Assembly: GCF_047511655.1 (NCBI RefSeq)
Contig: NC_133392.1
Span: 26,302,001 to 26,366,000, forward strand
Reading direction: 5' to 3'
Origin: Castor canadensis
Lineage: Eukaryota; Chordata; Mammalia; Rodentia; Castoridae
DNA length: 64,000 nucleotides
Below the pieces are notes generated by a model. It was given only the letters and a program-made list of their open reading frames with translations. It was not told the origin of the DNA and did no database searches. Shown in pieces: positions 12,095-23,835 of the stretch (its first letter is position 1; each line of letters begins with the position of its first letter). A program made the translations under genes and the position numbers.

Positions 12095-12304
12095 AAGCCA
12101 GGCATGATGGTACATGCTTGTAATCCTGGCTACTTGGGAGGTAGAAGCAGGAGGATCTTGAGTTCAAGGCCAGCCCGGGCAAAGTTAGTAAGACCCTACC
12201 TTAAAAATAAAATTTAAATAAAGGGGTTGGGGTGTGGCTCAAGTAGAAGAGTGTCTGCATAGCAAGGCCCTGAGTTCAAACTCCAGTATTGCCAAAAAGA
12301 AAAG
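12095..12304 (+). mobile_element. Composite SINE
   Basis: A B1-like half (GCCAGGCATGATGGTACATG) is joined through AAATAAAATTTAAATAAA to an ID-like half (GGTGTGGCTCAAGTAGAAG, GAGTTCAAACTCCAG) with an A-rich end. Confidence 0.85.
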
Positions 12305-12879
12305 CCCAAATGACATGTGGGGAAGTTTCTACAAGAGCCACCCAGGGGAGTTCCAACCAGGAGATCTTGGCTCTGCATCAAAGGCTTACTAATAAGTGTA
12401 AATTTGTATGTTTGGGCTAAAATATTTCAGTACTGTTTGTATCACTTTATACTGCTCCCAAGGTAACTTTTCACCTTGTCAACCAACGAAGCTTTTGTTC
12501 AGATCGCTTCTGATCCCAGAGTACCTGGGTTATAGGTGTGCCCCCACCATGCCCAGCCCATCAACTGCTTTTAAGGCAGTTTTTGCTGGTTATGACAGAA
12601 TTTAACATGGTGACAAAATGAAGGTGAGGGTGGAGCATGATGTCCAGGAGAGGAGCCCAAAACCACACATAGGCTCAAGGGGATTTGGGATCCTCTGGGT
12701 AAGTCCTTAGGGTTTCTTCATCTTATGAAGGGGAGCCAGACCCATACTCAGGGGTGTGAGTAGCAGAACCACAGCACCAACTCCTAGGGACTTAAGAGAA
12801 TACCATCTGTGAGTGTAGTACATGCATCTGGACACCGAGCACAGAGCCCTGAGGGACAGAATGAGAGAAGAAAAGCTTC

Positions 12880-13088
12880 TCTTTTTTTGGTGGTAACAGA
12901 GATTGAACCCAGGGCCCCTCAGGCTGCCAGGTGCTCTACCACTTGAGCTGCATTCCCAGCTCTTTTGTTTGCATTTTGGGTTTGAGACGGGTCTTGCTAA
13001 CTTTGCTTGGGCTGGCCTCAAACTGCAATCTTCTGCCTCTGTCTCCCAAGTAACTGGGATTTCAGGCACATACCACCACACACAACTC
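12880..13088 (-). mobile_element. Composite SINE, reversed
   Basis: A T-rich start, antisense ID-like segment (GCTCTACCACTTGAGCTGC) and antisense B1-like half (GCTGGCCTCAAACTGC, CAAGTAACTGGGATTTCAGG). A smaller reversed fragment of the same family lies at about 12494-12560. Confidence 0.8.
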
Positions 13089-13599
13089 AATTTAGCCTTT
13101 TTAAAGTAGGAGGCACAACCACTGGCCCTATTCAGATACCTCATTTATTCCTCAGGACAGCTGGTCAAAACAGGGAGCTGACTCTGTAGACCACAATGTC
13201 TTTGGAGAGCACAAGGCTATAATAAAAGTTCATTTTTTAAAATACAAACAAAATTGGCAAAAACAATGTGTGTTTATTACTAAAACCAAAGAAAGAAAAC
13301 TACCAATTTGTATGGAATAAAAAATGAAAGCATCCCATTCCCACATGCCACTCCATCCCATCTATCCCCCAGAGGGAGCCCCTGGCAACAGACGGGTGGG
13401 CCACCGCTCAGCCTTGGCCTGTGTTTATACAAAGTAAATAGGACAGGTGATGAGTACATGCACAGATAGGTATCAAGGTATGGAACCACAGAGTTCCTCT
13501 AGCTTTCTGCACATCTCTCCTCAGATGTCCTCAGGCCTTCTCTGGCTAAGCTATTTAAAAGTGTAACACCCTCAGGCCCCACCCATAATCACTAGCCAT

Positions 13600-13800
13600 G
13601 CCCCCATGACTTCTTCCTCTCCATAGGATGCATCACCATCTGACATCCCATATGCTCCCCCCTTTTTTTAATCTGTCCCTTCTCATAAGAGCATAAGTCT
13701 ATGGCACAGAGAATGTGTCCACTGCTGTATCCTAGAGCCTGGGACAGTGCTTGGCCCACACTAGGCCCTGGATAAAAGTGAGTTGAAAGACATAAATGAA
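13600..13800 (+). mobile_element. L2 3'-end relic
   Basis: The classic L2 terminus order is seen: CATAAGTCTATGGCACAGAG, CTGTATCCTAGAGCCTGGGA, CAGTGCTTGGCCCACACTAG and GATAAAAGTGAGTTGAA. An AG-rich run (13801-13840) follows. Confidence 0.65.
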
Positions 13801-14617
13801 GAGAAAGAGGGAGGGAGGGAAGAAGAGAAAAAAAGATGAAGGAAAAATATAATGTTTTAAATACAAATTCATTCACACTATACATACTGCTACACAATTT
13901 GCTCTTTTCTCTTAACAATATGATAGACATTTTTCTCTACCTCTTAATGTTAAAAGCTTCAAAGTAATTCTGTGTGTGGAGATACCATCGTTTACTCAGC
14001 CCACTCCCCCCATCTTGAAACTGTGTGGGCAGCCAGCAAGGAGAGACCCTGCAAAGCGCCCCCACTGCTTTCAGCAATAAGCTTTCTTGAATTTCAGACT
14101 ATGAAATCAACTCTTCATGGAGCAAAGCTTCCCACGAGAGGAAACAGCCCCCTGACCTGGTAGGACATCAAGGAGACATAGCTGGAAGTGTTGACAAATC
14201 TCAAGAAAAGAAGTGTCATCTATAGGTAGAATGTGTTGGTAAGAGTAGAACTACACGGTGCAACTTGGGGGAGGAGGGAAAGGAAAAGAGAATGACAGAG
14301 AGGCAACAAGATTGAAATGCATTACACCTGTGCAGGTAGAGGACACAACGATATGCACTGAAAGCTGCTGAATAATAAGGGGAGGGAAAGAAGGAGTAAG
14401 GGAGAGTACCACAATAAAGCATATTCACAGCTGGGATACATGGAGAAACCCCCTTGAACATCGACATTGGAACTAATAGTGAAAGACAGGACTATAAAAT
14501 AGGTACAGTGGGAGGGCACTTGTGGGAGGGGCAGGTAAAAGGAGGAGATGAAGGTGAAGGACTTTGGTTGAGGGGCTTCATATACATATAGGAAATAGAA
14601 ACCTCTTGTAATTGATG

Positions 14618-14745
14618 GGTGCCCATGGATCCCCTGCACCAAAGTCACCTGAGATTTTTATTTTAAAAAACAGATCCCAGGAGCCCACTCCCAGGCTTAC
14701 TAAGGCATATTGCCTAGAGGTAGGCCCTAGGACTCTGCATTTTTT
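14618..14745 (+). mobile_element. MER20-like DNA transposon relic
   Basis: Order resembles the non-autonomous hAT element MER20: CAAAGTCACCTGAGATTTTT, CAGATCCCAGGAGCCCACTC, TAGGCCCTAGGACTCTGCAT. The family name is given from memory of the consensus. Confidence 0.5.
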
Positions 14746-14907
14746 CCAAATGTTTTATGGTGTAAAGCACACATCACATAAAATTTGCTATCATAATCAT
14801 ATTATGTACTGTTAATACTTAATGTCACTAAGTACATTTATGTTCCCGTGCAACCATCACCTCCATCTCTCTCCAGGAACTCTTTTCATCTCACAAAACT
14901 GAAATTC

Positions 14908-15113
14908 TAGCCAGGTTCTGGTGGCTCATACCTGTAATCTTAGCTACTCAGGAGGCAGAGATCAATTCGATTCAAACCCAGCCCGGGCAAATAATTCACA
15001 AGACCTTAATCTCAAAAAACCCTTCACAAAAATAGGGCTGGTAGAGTGGCTCAAGGTGAAGGCCCTGAGTTCAAGCCCCAGTACTGCCAAAAAAAAAGAA
15101 ACAAAACAAAACC
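14908..15113 (+). mobile_element. Composite SINE inserted in L1M
   Basis: AGCCAGGTTCTGGTGGCTCA, CTACTCAGGAGGCAGAGATC, GGCTGGTAGAGTGGCTCAAG, GAGTTCAAGCCCCAGTACTG and a long A-rich tail. Confidence 0.9.
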
Positions 15114-15245
15114 CTGAAACTCTGCACCCATTAAACACTAACTCCCCATTCCCTTCTCCCAGCCTCTGGCAACAACCAGTCCATTTTCTGTCTGTACCAA
15201 TTTTACTACTCTAGGTACCTCATGTATGGAATCAAAGAGCATTTG

Positions 15246-15337
15246 GGGGGCTGAGGGTGTAACTCAGTGGTAGAGCACTTGCCTAGCATTTATAAGGCTC
15301 AGGGTTCGATTCCCATCACTGACAAAAAGAGAAAAAC
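15246..15337 (+). mobile_element. ID-like SINE (tRNA-like unit alone)
   Basis: A simple ID element: GGGTGTAACTCAGTGGTAGA (box A), GGTTCGATTCCC (a near-canonical box B) and an A-rich tail. A well-kept box B suggests a fairly young copy. Confidence 0.85.
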
Positions 15338-16069
15338 ATCATATTTGTGTGTATATGTGTATATATGTGTGTGAGTGTGTGTGATATGTGATTGGCTTAT
15401 TTTACTTAGTATAATGTCTCCAAGATTCTTTTATACTATGACATATATTAAAATTCCCTTCCTTTTAAAGGCTAAGTAGCGTCCATTATAAGTAGATACA
15501 CATTTTGTTCATGCAGTCATCCATCGATGGCCACTTGGTTTGCGTCTGTGTTTTAGCTACAAGGATAGTGCTGTTATGAACATGGGTGTACAGATATCTC
15601 TTCAAGACCCGACTTTCAGTTCTTTTACACATTCCCAGAAATGGAATGGTGGAATCATGGGAAAAAATCTGTTGTTAATTCTTTAAAGACTTGTCATATT
15701 GTTTTCCACAGAAGTTATGCCATTTACATTGTCACAAATGTTCACAAAAGTTCCAATTTCTCTGCCAGCACTTGTTATTTTCTGTTTTTCTAACAGGAGT
15801 CATCCTAATAGGTGTTAGATGGACTCCTATACTTTCAGTTTGCATTTCCCTAATGATAATTGACAGCGTCTTTTCATATGCTTCCTGGTTATTCATCTAT
15901 CTACTTTGAGTTGTTTGCCCATTTTTCAATCACATCATTATTTTTTTCAGCTTTGGGAGTTCTCTATATATTCTAGATATAAACCCTTATTAGACTCATG
16001 ATTTGCAAATATTCCTCCTGTTCTGTGAGTTGCTTTTTACACTGCTGACACTGGGTTTTTAGTTTTTTG

Positions 16070-16183
16070 GGGTTTTTTTTTGTGTTTTGAGACAGTCTTC
16101 CCACATTGCTCAGGCTGGTACCACACTTGTGGACTCAAGTGCTCTTCCTCAGTTTACAAGTAGCTTGGACTACATGTGTTTGA
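16070..16183 (-). mobile_element. B1-like SINE, reversed
   Basis: A T-rich start followed by GTTTTGAGACAGTC, TTGCTCAGGCTGGTACC and a degraded end, inserted in the reversed L1M. Confidence 0.65.
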
Positions 16184-18982
16184 TACTATTTCTTGATGAA
16201 TATTCCAAATTTTCATGAAGTCTAATTTCTCTATTTTTTTCTTTTGTTATCTGTTCCTGGGGTGCCATATCCAAGAAATTGTCGCCAACTCCAATGTCAT
16301 GGAGCTTTTCCCTATGTTTTTGTCTGAGAGTTTTATAGATTCAGGTCCTACGTTTAGCTTATGAATCCATTTTGAATTAATGTTTGTATATGGTATTAGG
16401 TAAGGGTCCAAATTCATTCTTTTGCTGTGTTTCAGCACATTTATTGAAAAAACTATCTTTCCCCCACTGAATTGTCTTGGCACCCTTATTCTGTTGCATT
16501 GGTCTGTATGTCTATCTTTATTCCAGTACCATCTGCTGTGACTACTATAAGTTTTGTAATAAGTTTTAAAATCAGGAATTGCGAGTCCTCTTCGTTATTT
16601 TCCAGAATTGCTTTGGGTATTCAGGGTCCTTTGAAGAGGAATCTGCATTTTTATAAACTCCCCACACAATCTGTAGGTCCACTGAAGTCTGAGAATCACT
16701 GTCTTTTCCAGGCCTGCCTCTGCCCCTTGGGTCTCTCTTGCTCTCTGGCCCTCTGTCCTTTCCCTGTCCTCCTTGTACCTCTCTTCATTGTCCCATTCTG
16801 TCCACTCTGTGATACTTGTTTTCTCCCAGTTTGAGTGACACCCCCACTGCTGGCAAACATTCTAGCTCCAACCTCTCCCTTGAACTTCAAGCTTCGCTCA
16901 ACTTCAAGTTGAGCTATTGACCCAACATTTCCCCCAGCATGTTTTGGGATTCCTCTGACACACCCCAACCAAAACCCATCCCCCCATTTTCCCCTGAAAC
17001 TCTCCTCTTCTGCCACCTAAAAGCCTGGGTGCCATCTTGGATCCCTTCACTTCCTCCTCACTCGCACCATTCATTCACCAGCGCTGCCAAACATACCTCT
17101 TTAGACTTGGGATCTGTCTCCTAGACAATTCCATTCCATCTCCCATCTTGTCCATCTTAAATGCATTTTTCACAGCACAGCAACAGTATTCTTTCCAAAA
17201 AGCGAATCTGGACTTTCCCACTGCCCAGAGATGCCCAGAGCTAGCGTGGGTGCTTCCCCTTGCATCACCCTCTTTCACTGTTACCACTGAGTCCCATGTC
17301 TCACTAGATGGTGGTTTGCTCTTGGCAACAAGACCTCTTTTGTAAATGAGTGTCTTACTGACCTCCTAGAAGTGAAAGATTACTGTATCTTTATAAACAG
17401 CCTTGGATTGCAGCACTAATGTTACTGCAGAGGAGCAATGAATGGAATTTTCATAGTAAACCAAGCAATGTGTCCTGCCCTCATTTCCCCACACCAGGCC
17501 CTTCTAGTTAGGACATCCCAGGCCTGCACTTTCTGACATAGCTCTCTTTTTCCAGTCCTACACTAGTCAGTTATAGCTCCCTCCATCCAGCTGTGCTTTC
17601 TCTGTGAAAAGAGCAAGTGGGTAAATGAGAAGCTCTTTTCAAAGGATAGGAAACAGAGTGCTTCCTCTACAAAGAACATCTACTTTCTGTTTCTCAAGTT
17701 GGGGCTGAGCTGGAGCAGGGCCAGAGAGAGCCCCAGCTGGCCTGGGAATAAGAGTTGGCTGAGCACCAAGCAGCCACAACCCTGGCTTGCAGGTGGGGAA
17801 TGGGGGCAGGGGCCACCATGCTGGCCTGTTTCTTGTCCATCTATTTTGTAGATGAGTTCTTGTCATCCTAGCAGAAAGCCACGTGCACTGCTCCCTCTAC
17901 AGAGCGGGGGAAACAGAGCCCCAGTTTTGAAGTGTCTACCCCAAATGGGTAAGCAGCTTAGTCAAGATGTAGATCCAGGCTCTGCCTCTATAACGCATGC
18001 CCTCACAAGAGTACCTGTTGACACTCTTAAACCCACAGTTCCACCCTCTTGAGAGTCTGAACAGGAAGAATCTCCCAGACAGACTTCTGGGTCTGAGGGG
18101 CCTGAACCTATAGACTCAGGGTTCCAGAGGAAGGGGATGCCCAAGGGCAGATGGCCAAGACCGGGGCAGCACGAGCTAACCTTGGCTAAAGAAAATCAGA
18201 TAGCAGAGACCTTATGGAGAGTCCACACCCCTCTTGACAAGGAAGAGAAACCTGGGCACAGACAGGGACAGTGGCCTACCTACTAAGCTAGCTCACACAG
18301 AGCTAAGAAACACTCTGGGACCCCAATTCATCCATGACAAATCCTGGGTGATGGTCAAGAAAAGATTGAGCCTCCAGGACAGGCCAGAAGACCAAGGCCA
18401 AAGCCATAGTAGCACAGCAGAGTCAGGGCTAATCCCAGCTCTCTTGGGCTCCCAGCTGCCTCTCCCTTTCCTCTCACACCTCTTTCCTCTTTTCCCTATA
18501 TCCTCCCCTGGCTCCCTCAGCTTGGAGGAGTCTCAGGCTGCAAGCCACTTCCTGCCAGAATCATCTACACTCATCCCTCACCCCGACCAGTGCCTGGGTT
18601 AGAAGTGCCCTGGTCCATGGCACAGAGGCCTGACAACCAAGGGACCAGGAGCCCTGGCTTCTAGACCTCCACTTGCTTCAATCTACTCTGTGAGTGTAGG
18701 CAGGACCCTTTTCCTCTCTATGCCTCAGTTTCTCCTCGCTGAAGGAGCAAGGTTGGGTGACACAAGCCCAGGCATTCTCTATCTCTGAGGCACTGGGCAT
18801 GGATCAAGGCTGTTCCCAGCTTGTGAACCTGGCAGGGGCAGAGATGTCCCAGGACCAGTCTCTGTGGCACAGACACCTTGATGACCCTTGGAAGGGCCAC
18901 TCAGGCTATATCATGGGGAGAGGCCCAGCTAGGCCTCCTCAAAGTTCCCAGTGCCTCCCAGTGAAAAACAATGAATTTTATT

Positions 18983-18992
18983 CCAAATAAGG
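18983..18992 (+). promoter_or_regulatory. Perfect CArG box (SRF site) candidate
   Basis: CCAAATAAGG matches the CC(A/T)6GG consensus exactly and sits in a nearly symmetrical TTCC...GGAA context. The surrounding 18900-19090 has no recognisable repeat. Binding is not shown; it is a motif match in a NEURL1 intron. Confidence 0.35.
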
Positions 18993-20369
18993 GAACCTAC
19001 AGCAGAGTTCCCGCCACGGCCCAGTTCTGGCTGGTTTATGTTAGCTGGACAAGACTAAACAGACCTTCACGTTCCCAGTATTAAGCACTAAAAATGAAAA
19101 AGCGCATGTTTGTCTCTGGAGCACTGTGGCACGGGAGAGGCCCATGCTCCCAAAGCCCCAGGGCCCCCGAGAGGTCCACAGTTCCAGGGTGCTTGCTGAG
19201 GGCAGCAGGACAAGGGGCTGATCTCAACAGAAGCAAAGCAGGGAGGAAGTGGAGGAGGAGGTGGAAGAAAGTAGGAGGAAGGAGTCAGAGGAGCACTGTG
19301 GCAGCCCTGAAGGATCCGTGGAAGGAAAGTTTGAATTCCCATCAGCCCATTCTTGCATTCACTTCAAAATATTTGTCAAGTGCCTACTACACATGCCAGG
19401 CATTCGTGGTGGCAACCAACAGTCAGCAAAAGAGACAGGAAAAGTCACCCACAAGCAAACAGGCCCTGACCACCAATATGATCGGTGTGTGGATGGGGAC
19501 CACAGAACAATGGAGGGAGAGACACAGAGGCCATCTAACCTAGCCCACTGATTAGAGACAGCTTCCAGAGGAGGTGATGTTTGAGCCAAGACCTGAGACT
19601 TGCGCCTATGATGACAATAGCTAAGACTGACCATGCTTTTATAATTAGACATTCTCTCAAAGAAGAAACCAGATCATGGAGTTGAAGCCTCTTGCTAAGG
19701 TGGCACATGCAACAAGACCAAGCCAATCTCTGGACCTGTGCCTCAACCATGGCACATTCTAACCACCTGTCTTCTTTTTCCCTCCTTAGAGTCCTGGCAT
19801 GACTGCCTGGAAGTTTCCCCAACCCCTGTGTGCTCCAGAGGCCTTGTGGGCTGCTTTACAGGTCAACATCTGGGTTGGGTTTTCACAGCCCAGCTGGACC
19901 CCAGGCCTCTCAGCCTCTCAGACTCCTTGGGGGAGGCCCAAAAGGGGCTCAGGGGTCTCTGCAGAGTCAGACAGAGCCACCCCATGTCCTTGGTCAGACT
20001 TGCTGGCAGAGAGCACTGTCCCTCTCCTCAGATGCCCTGGGCATCTGGCCACAGGGAAGGGGCTTCATCCTGCAAGAGTTCTTCTCCAACAGGAAAAATA
20101 TTCTCCCAGAGTTGAAAAATGCTCCCCCACACTACTGTCTCCCAGCTGGGTAGAACAAAGAAGGCCCTCTGTGATGGATGAGTGGAGGCTAGGAGGCTGT
20201 GAGTCAGGAGCTCCCCTCTTGAGACCCCCTGGCAAGTGGGCATGGGGAACAGAGAGGGTACCCAGGAGACATCCAGGAAATAAGGTCAAGGCCAGCAGCC
20301 TGAGGAAGTTCTAGGCGCTCTTGAGCAAGACCTAAGAGAGAAGAGGCCAGGAGCTTCATAAAGCTGAGG

Positions 20370-20570
20370 GCCCAGATGGGCACCGTGGCTGATGCCTGTA
20401 ATCCTGGATACTCAAGAGGCAGAGACCAGGAGGATCGTGGTTCAAAGCCAGCCCAGGCAAATACTTTGAAAGACCCTATCTCAAAAAAACCCATCTGGTA
20501 GAGTGGCTCAAGGTATAGTAGACCCTAAGTTAAAACCCCAGTTCCCCTCCCCCCCCCCACACACACACTG
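20370..20570 (+). mobile_element. Composite SINE with C-run and CA tail
   Basis: GATGGGCACCGTGGCTGATG, GTAATCCTGGATACTCAAG, CCATCTGGTAGAGTGGCTCA and a TTAAAACCCCAG end. Instead of an A tail it passes into a C run and a short CA repeat (about 20548-20570). Confidence 0.8.
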
Positions 20571-20877
20571 AGGGGCCAGGACAGAGAGTGGGATCCACAT
20601 TGAAGGCTGTGGAGAGGGGGAGGAGGCAGTGACCCAATGTAGACATCAATGTTCCTCATCGAGTACTAACACACAGCCATGGCAAGAACACACTCCTCTG
20701 TCTCAGTAGAGCCCAAGGAAGATAGCCTGGCCCATTCAGATTGCAGCTTACAACCTGTCTTCCCCCACTGCCTGTGTGGAAAGAGAGCCGGCCACTATGG
20801 GGGAGGCTTTCGGCCCAACCATTAACCCACTCACCAAGCACTGTCTCTCCCCAGGGGCCACTCAGCACAAATTAAGA

Positions 20878-20897
20878 TCCAATTGGCACTAATTGGA
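20878..20897. promoter_or_regulatory. Palindromic homeodomain-type site
   Basis: Two perfect inverted 7-bp arms, TCCAATT and AATTGGA, are separated by six bases. Each arm holds a TAATT/AATTG homeodomain core, and another ATTAAG lies just upstream (20871-20876). No repeat is recognised here. Cooperative homeodomain dimers use such spaced palindromes; that this one is used is inference. Confidence 0.3.
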
Positions 20898-22057
20898 CCA
20901 AGCTGGCAGTGCCTGGGGCCGCTTGAGTGCTGTCACCACAGATTTGACTCACAGAGCAATGGCTGTTGGTGCCTACAGAGTCCACCATCAGTGTCATTTG
21001 GAGGCTCAAGTGAGCGTGGATGGTGCCTCGCAAGTCAGCCTTGCTATCTGGCTAAAGCCGGCACACAGACAACTAGAGCTTCTGAGTCTTACAGCCAAGC
21101 AAGGACTAAGAGTCAGCCCCGAGTCTCTCTCCTGGCCCCTTTAGCTGCTAATGGCTACAGAAAGTCTCCTCCAGAAGAGAAAGGTCTTCCCCTCCCCCCA
21201 AGGCATCAGACCTCTGCCTTGATAATAAAACCCCAACCCCAGGAAGGGGGTCTCAGCCCAGTGCTAGACAACTGAGACCACACGGACTTTGACCACAGAC
21301 TTAAGGCTCAAGTGTCTTCCTGGCCCTGGACCCTGACACAGGAAATTGCCCTCCAGGATTGGAACCCTCACCCAGCACGGAACCCAGACCCCAAACCAGC
21401 AACCTCAACACCAACCCAGACTCTGCCTACAGAAATGGCACCTTTACCCCAAACCAGAGTCTCAGGCCCAGGAGGCCTCTCCTTTCAGAACAAGCCCTGA
21501 GTTTTGGGGAGTTGGCTTCACAATAACTAAGCCAACCAACTGTTCTTGTGCATTTTCTTTAATACAACCTCAACTTGGGGCTCAGAGGAGAAAACCCAAG
21601 CTCCCTAAAAACCGTTTTCTTCACATTTTACAGTGCAGGAGACAGGACGCCCTCAGGCAAGCAGAACCCTAGTTTCTAGGAGGGCTGCCTTCTAATGCAG
21701 AGGCTTCTGTGTAGGTGGCATCATGGTCACTTGTAGCCTATCCTTGTCACCTCCTTCATCTCCTTGGCTCCACAGCAGAGGCTAGGCATCTGACTGGCCT
21801 CAGCCCCCAAACCCTCCAGTCCCAGCCTCTGCACCTCACAAGAGGAGGTTTCGTGCGGTGGTGGGGAGGCCGGGGGTGAGGGTGGGGGGTTACAGTGTCG
21901 ACCCCGGGCAGGAATGTGCTTTGTACTGGTCCCAGCTCTACTTTTGGTCCTAGAAGCTGGGACTATACCCTGAAGGTGAGGGGAAAAAAAAGAAGTTCCC
22001 TCTTAATGCTGATACAAATGGGCCCAGAAAGGGCCTGAAACAAGACTTGAGAGTTCA

Positions 22058-22254
22058 GACTGGGCATAGTGGTGTTCATCTGTAATCCCAGGTACTCAGC
22101 TGGCAGAGACAGAAGGATCTCGAAGACAGCCCAGGCTGGCTTGTGAAAATAGTTCACAAGACCCTATCTGGAAAAAACCCATCACAGTAAAGGGCTCATA
22201 GAGTAGCTGAAGGTGTAGGCCCTGAGTTCAAATTCCAATACCGAAAAAAAAAAA
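22058..22254 (+). mobile_element. Composite SINE
   Basis: CTGGGCATAGTGGTGTTCAT, GTAATCCCAGGTACTCAGC, GGCTCATAGAGTAGCTGAAG, GAGTTCAAATTCCAATACC and an 11-A tail. A scrap of another ID-like element (GGCTAGGGTTGTGG, ending GGTTCATTCCCTAGTACC) follows to about 22300. It lacks the middle of the element. Confidence 0.85.
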
Positions 22255-22293
22255 GCAGGGGGGGGCTAGGGTTGTGGTCTTCGGTTCATTCCC
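22226..22293 (+). repeat. Source of the 68-bp direct duplication
   Basis: This segment spans the 3' end and 11-A tail of one SINE, a G8 run and an internally deleted second ID-like scrap. It is repeated base for base at 23370-23437, exactly 1144 bp downstream. Here it sits naturally at a SINE junction, so this site is the source. Confidence 0.85.
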
Positions 22294-23369
22294 TAGTACC
22301 ATGGGAGAAGAAACTTGGGGAGTTTAGACTTTGGGACAATGTGGACTTCAGCATGTCCCCTGTAAAATGGGGCGTGACTCCTCAACAGTGAAGTGCTATT
22401 CAAAGCAAAGGAGCTGGCCCTGTGGAAGGCTCCAGTCCAGGGCAGAGGCCAGTGGCCTTTCTCTCGACCTTACTCTCTCCTCCCCTGCTCCCCACCTGCC
22501 TCCGTTCTGTTTCACTGCAGGGCTGGCCAGCCAGTCCCTCTTGCTTCTGCCTCCCTTGATTGTTTAATAATTTAATAAGTACTGAGCCCCAGGGTGGGGA
22601 TCTGGCCCAGGCTTTGATCTCCACTCTGGGAAAGTCAGAGAAGCCCTTGGCCTGTCCTGGTTGATTTATGGTCACCTTTTATGACTGTGTGTCTATGGCT
22701 GGGAACTGGCCCCACGGGGAGGCGGCGGCTATCAAAGACAGCCTTGCCAGGTTAGAACTGAAGGCCTCAGGCTTCAGCGCCACGGAGAGTACAGGCGCAC
22801 TTCACACTACGGGTGCTAGGGCCCTGCCTCTGCCCTCCAGGGAGCCACACGTGACTGAAGGGCACAGTAATAATTGATGGTTACTGAGGGGAGGGATGGA
22901 GCCCACACTCAGAACTACTGAACCTGCTCAGCTGGCTCTCACACCTCACACTCTTGCCAAGAACACAGCTCTCCAGGCTGCACACGCATCATTTACATGA
23001 CCTCCCACAAAGCCCTGGGTGTCTCACTGACCACTGCCCTGACATCAGGCTTCCCAGTCACAGATACACAAGCAGCCAGCTCCTATATTGCTCCCTCTTC
23101 TGGGTCCCCCTCCAAATCTTCAAGTCCACCTTCACAACTATATCCCAAATGGGTCTACAGCTGTCCCTCAGTATCCACTGAGGTTGGTCCCAGGACAGGT
23201 CCTCTGAGGACACCAAACTCCAGGTATGCTCAAGTCACCTTATATAAAATGGCATGTTCTTTACTTATAACTGACACGCATTCTCTCATATACTTTTAAG
23301 TCATTGGCTATGTTACTTAGGACATCTAATACCATATAAACACTACGTAAGTACTTGTTATGCTGCATG

Positions 23370-23437
23370 GTTCAAATTCCAATACCGAAAAAAAAAAAGC
23401 AGGGGGGGGCTAGGGTTGTGGTCTTCGGTTCATTCCC
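23370..23437 (+). repeat. 68-bp patch copied into the MER2-like element
   Basis: The patch is an exact copy of 22226-22293, including an 11-A and an 8-G run. It splits a MER2-like sequence that would otherwise run from TGTTATGCTGCAT to AGGGAATAAGGACAAG. A few MER2 bases at the junction are lost. There is no tail of its own and no target duplication, which argues against retrotransposition. Confidence 0.85.
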
Positions 23438-23509
23438 GAAGGGAATAAGGACAAGAAAAATGTACGTACATGTTCAATACAGATGTAATTTTTCTCTTTG
23501 AATATTTTT

Positions 23510-23835
23510 TGGGGCAGTACTAGGGTTTTGAACTTAGGGTCTCAAGCTTGCTAGGCATGTGCTCTACTACTCAAGCCACATTCCCAGCTATGCTTTGCTT
23601 TATTTTTCAGACAGGGCTTCTTGTTTTTGCCTGGGATTTACCTCAGACCACAATCCTCTTAGCTATGCCAAGTAGCTGGGATTACAAGCATATTCCATCA
23701 TACCCCACTTATATATTGAAAGGGGGCGGTCTCACTAACTTTATGCCCAGGCTGGCCTTGAACTGCTATCCTGTAGATCTTTGTCTCCCAAGTAGCTGGG
23801 ATTATAGGTATGAGCCACCATGCCCAGTTCTTAGA
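23510..23835 (-). mobile_element. Composite SINE, reversed, inside MER2-like element
   Basis: An antisense ID-like part (GTGCTCTACTACTCAAGCC) is followed by two antisense 7SL-like parts, each ending in a GATTACA/GATTATAGG segment. A 10-bp target duplication GAATATTTTT lies at 23500-23509 and 23836-23845. Confidence 0.85.

Larger units (their letters stand above)
14746..16660 (-). mobile_element. Ancient L1M ORF2 relic, reversed, with three SINE insertions
   Basis: The plus strand carries antisense L1 sequence in the expected order: CAACAACCAGTCCATTTTCT, GGTACCTCATGTATGGAATC, TTGCATTTCCCTAATGATAA, GTTCTCTATATATTCTAGAT, CATATCCAAGAAATTGTCGC and ATCAGGAATTGCGAGTCCTC. It is interrupted at 14908-15113, 15246-15337 and 16070-16183. 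All frames are broken. It is transcribed in the same direction as NEURL1. Confidence 0.85.

Noticed and set aside
11609-12217. 202-codon plus-strand open frame
   Set aside because: It starts in an old L1 3' end and finishes inside a composite SINE, so it is a chance readthrough of repeats.
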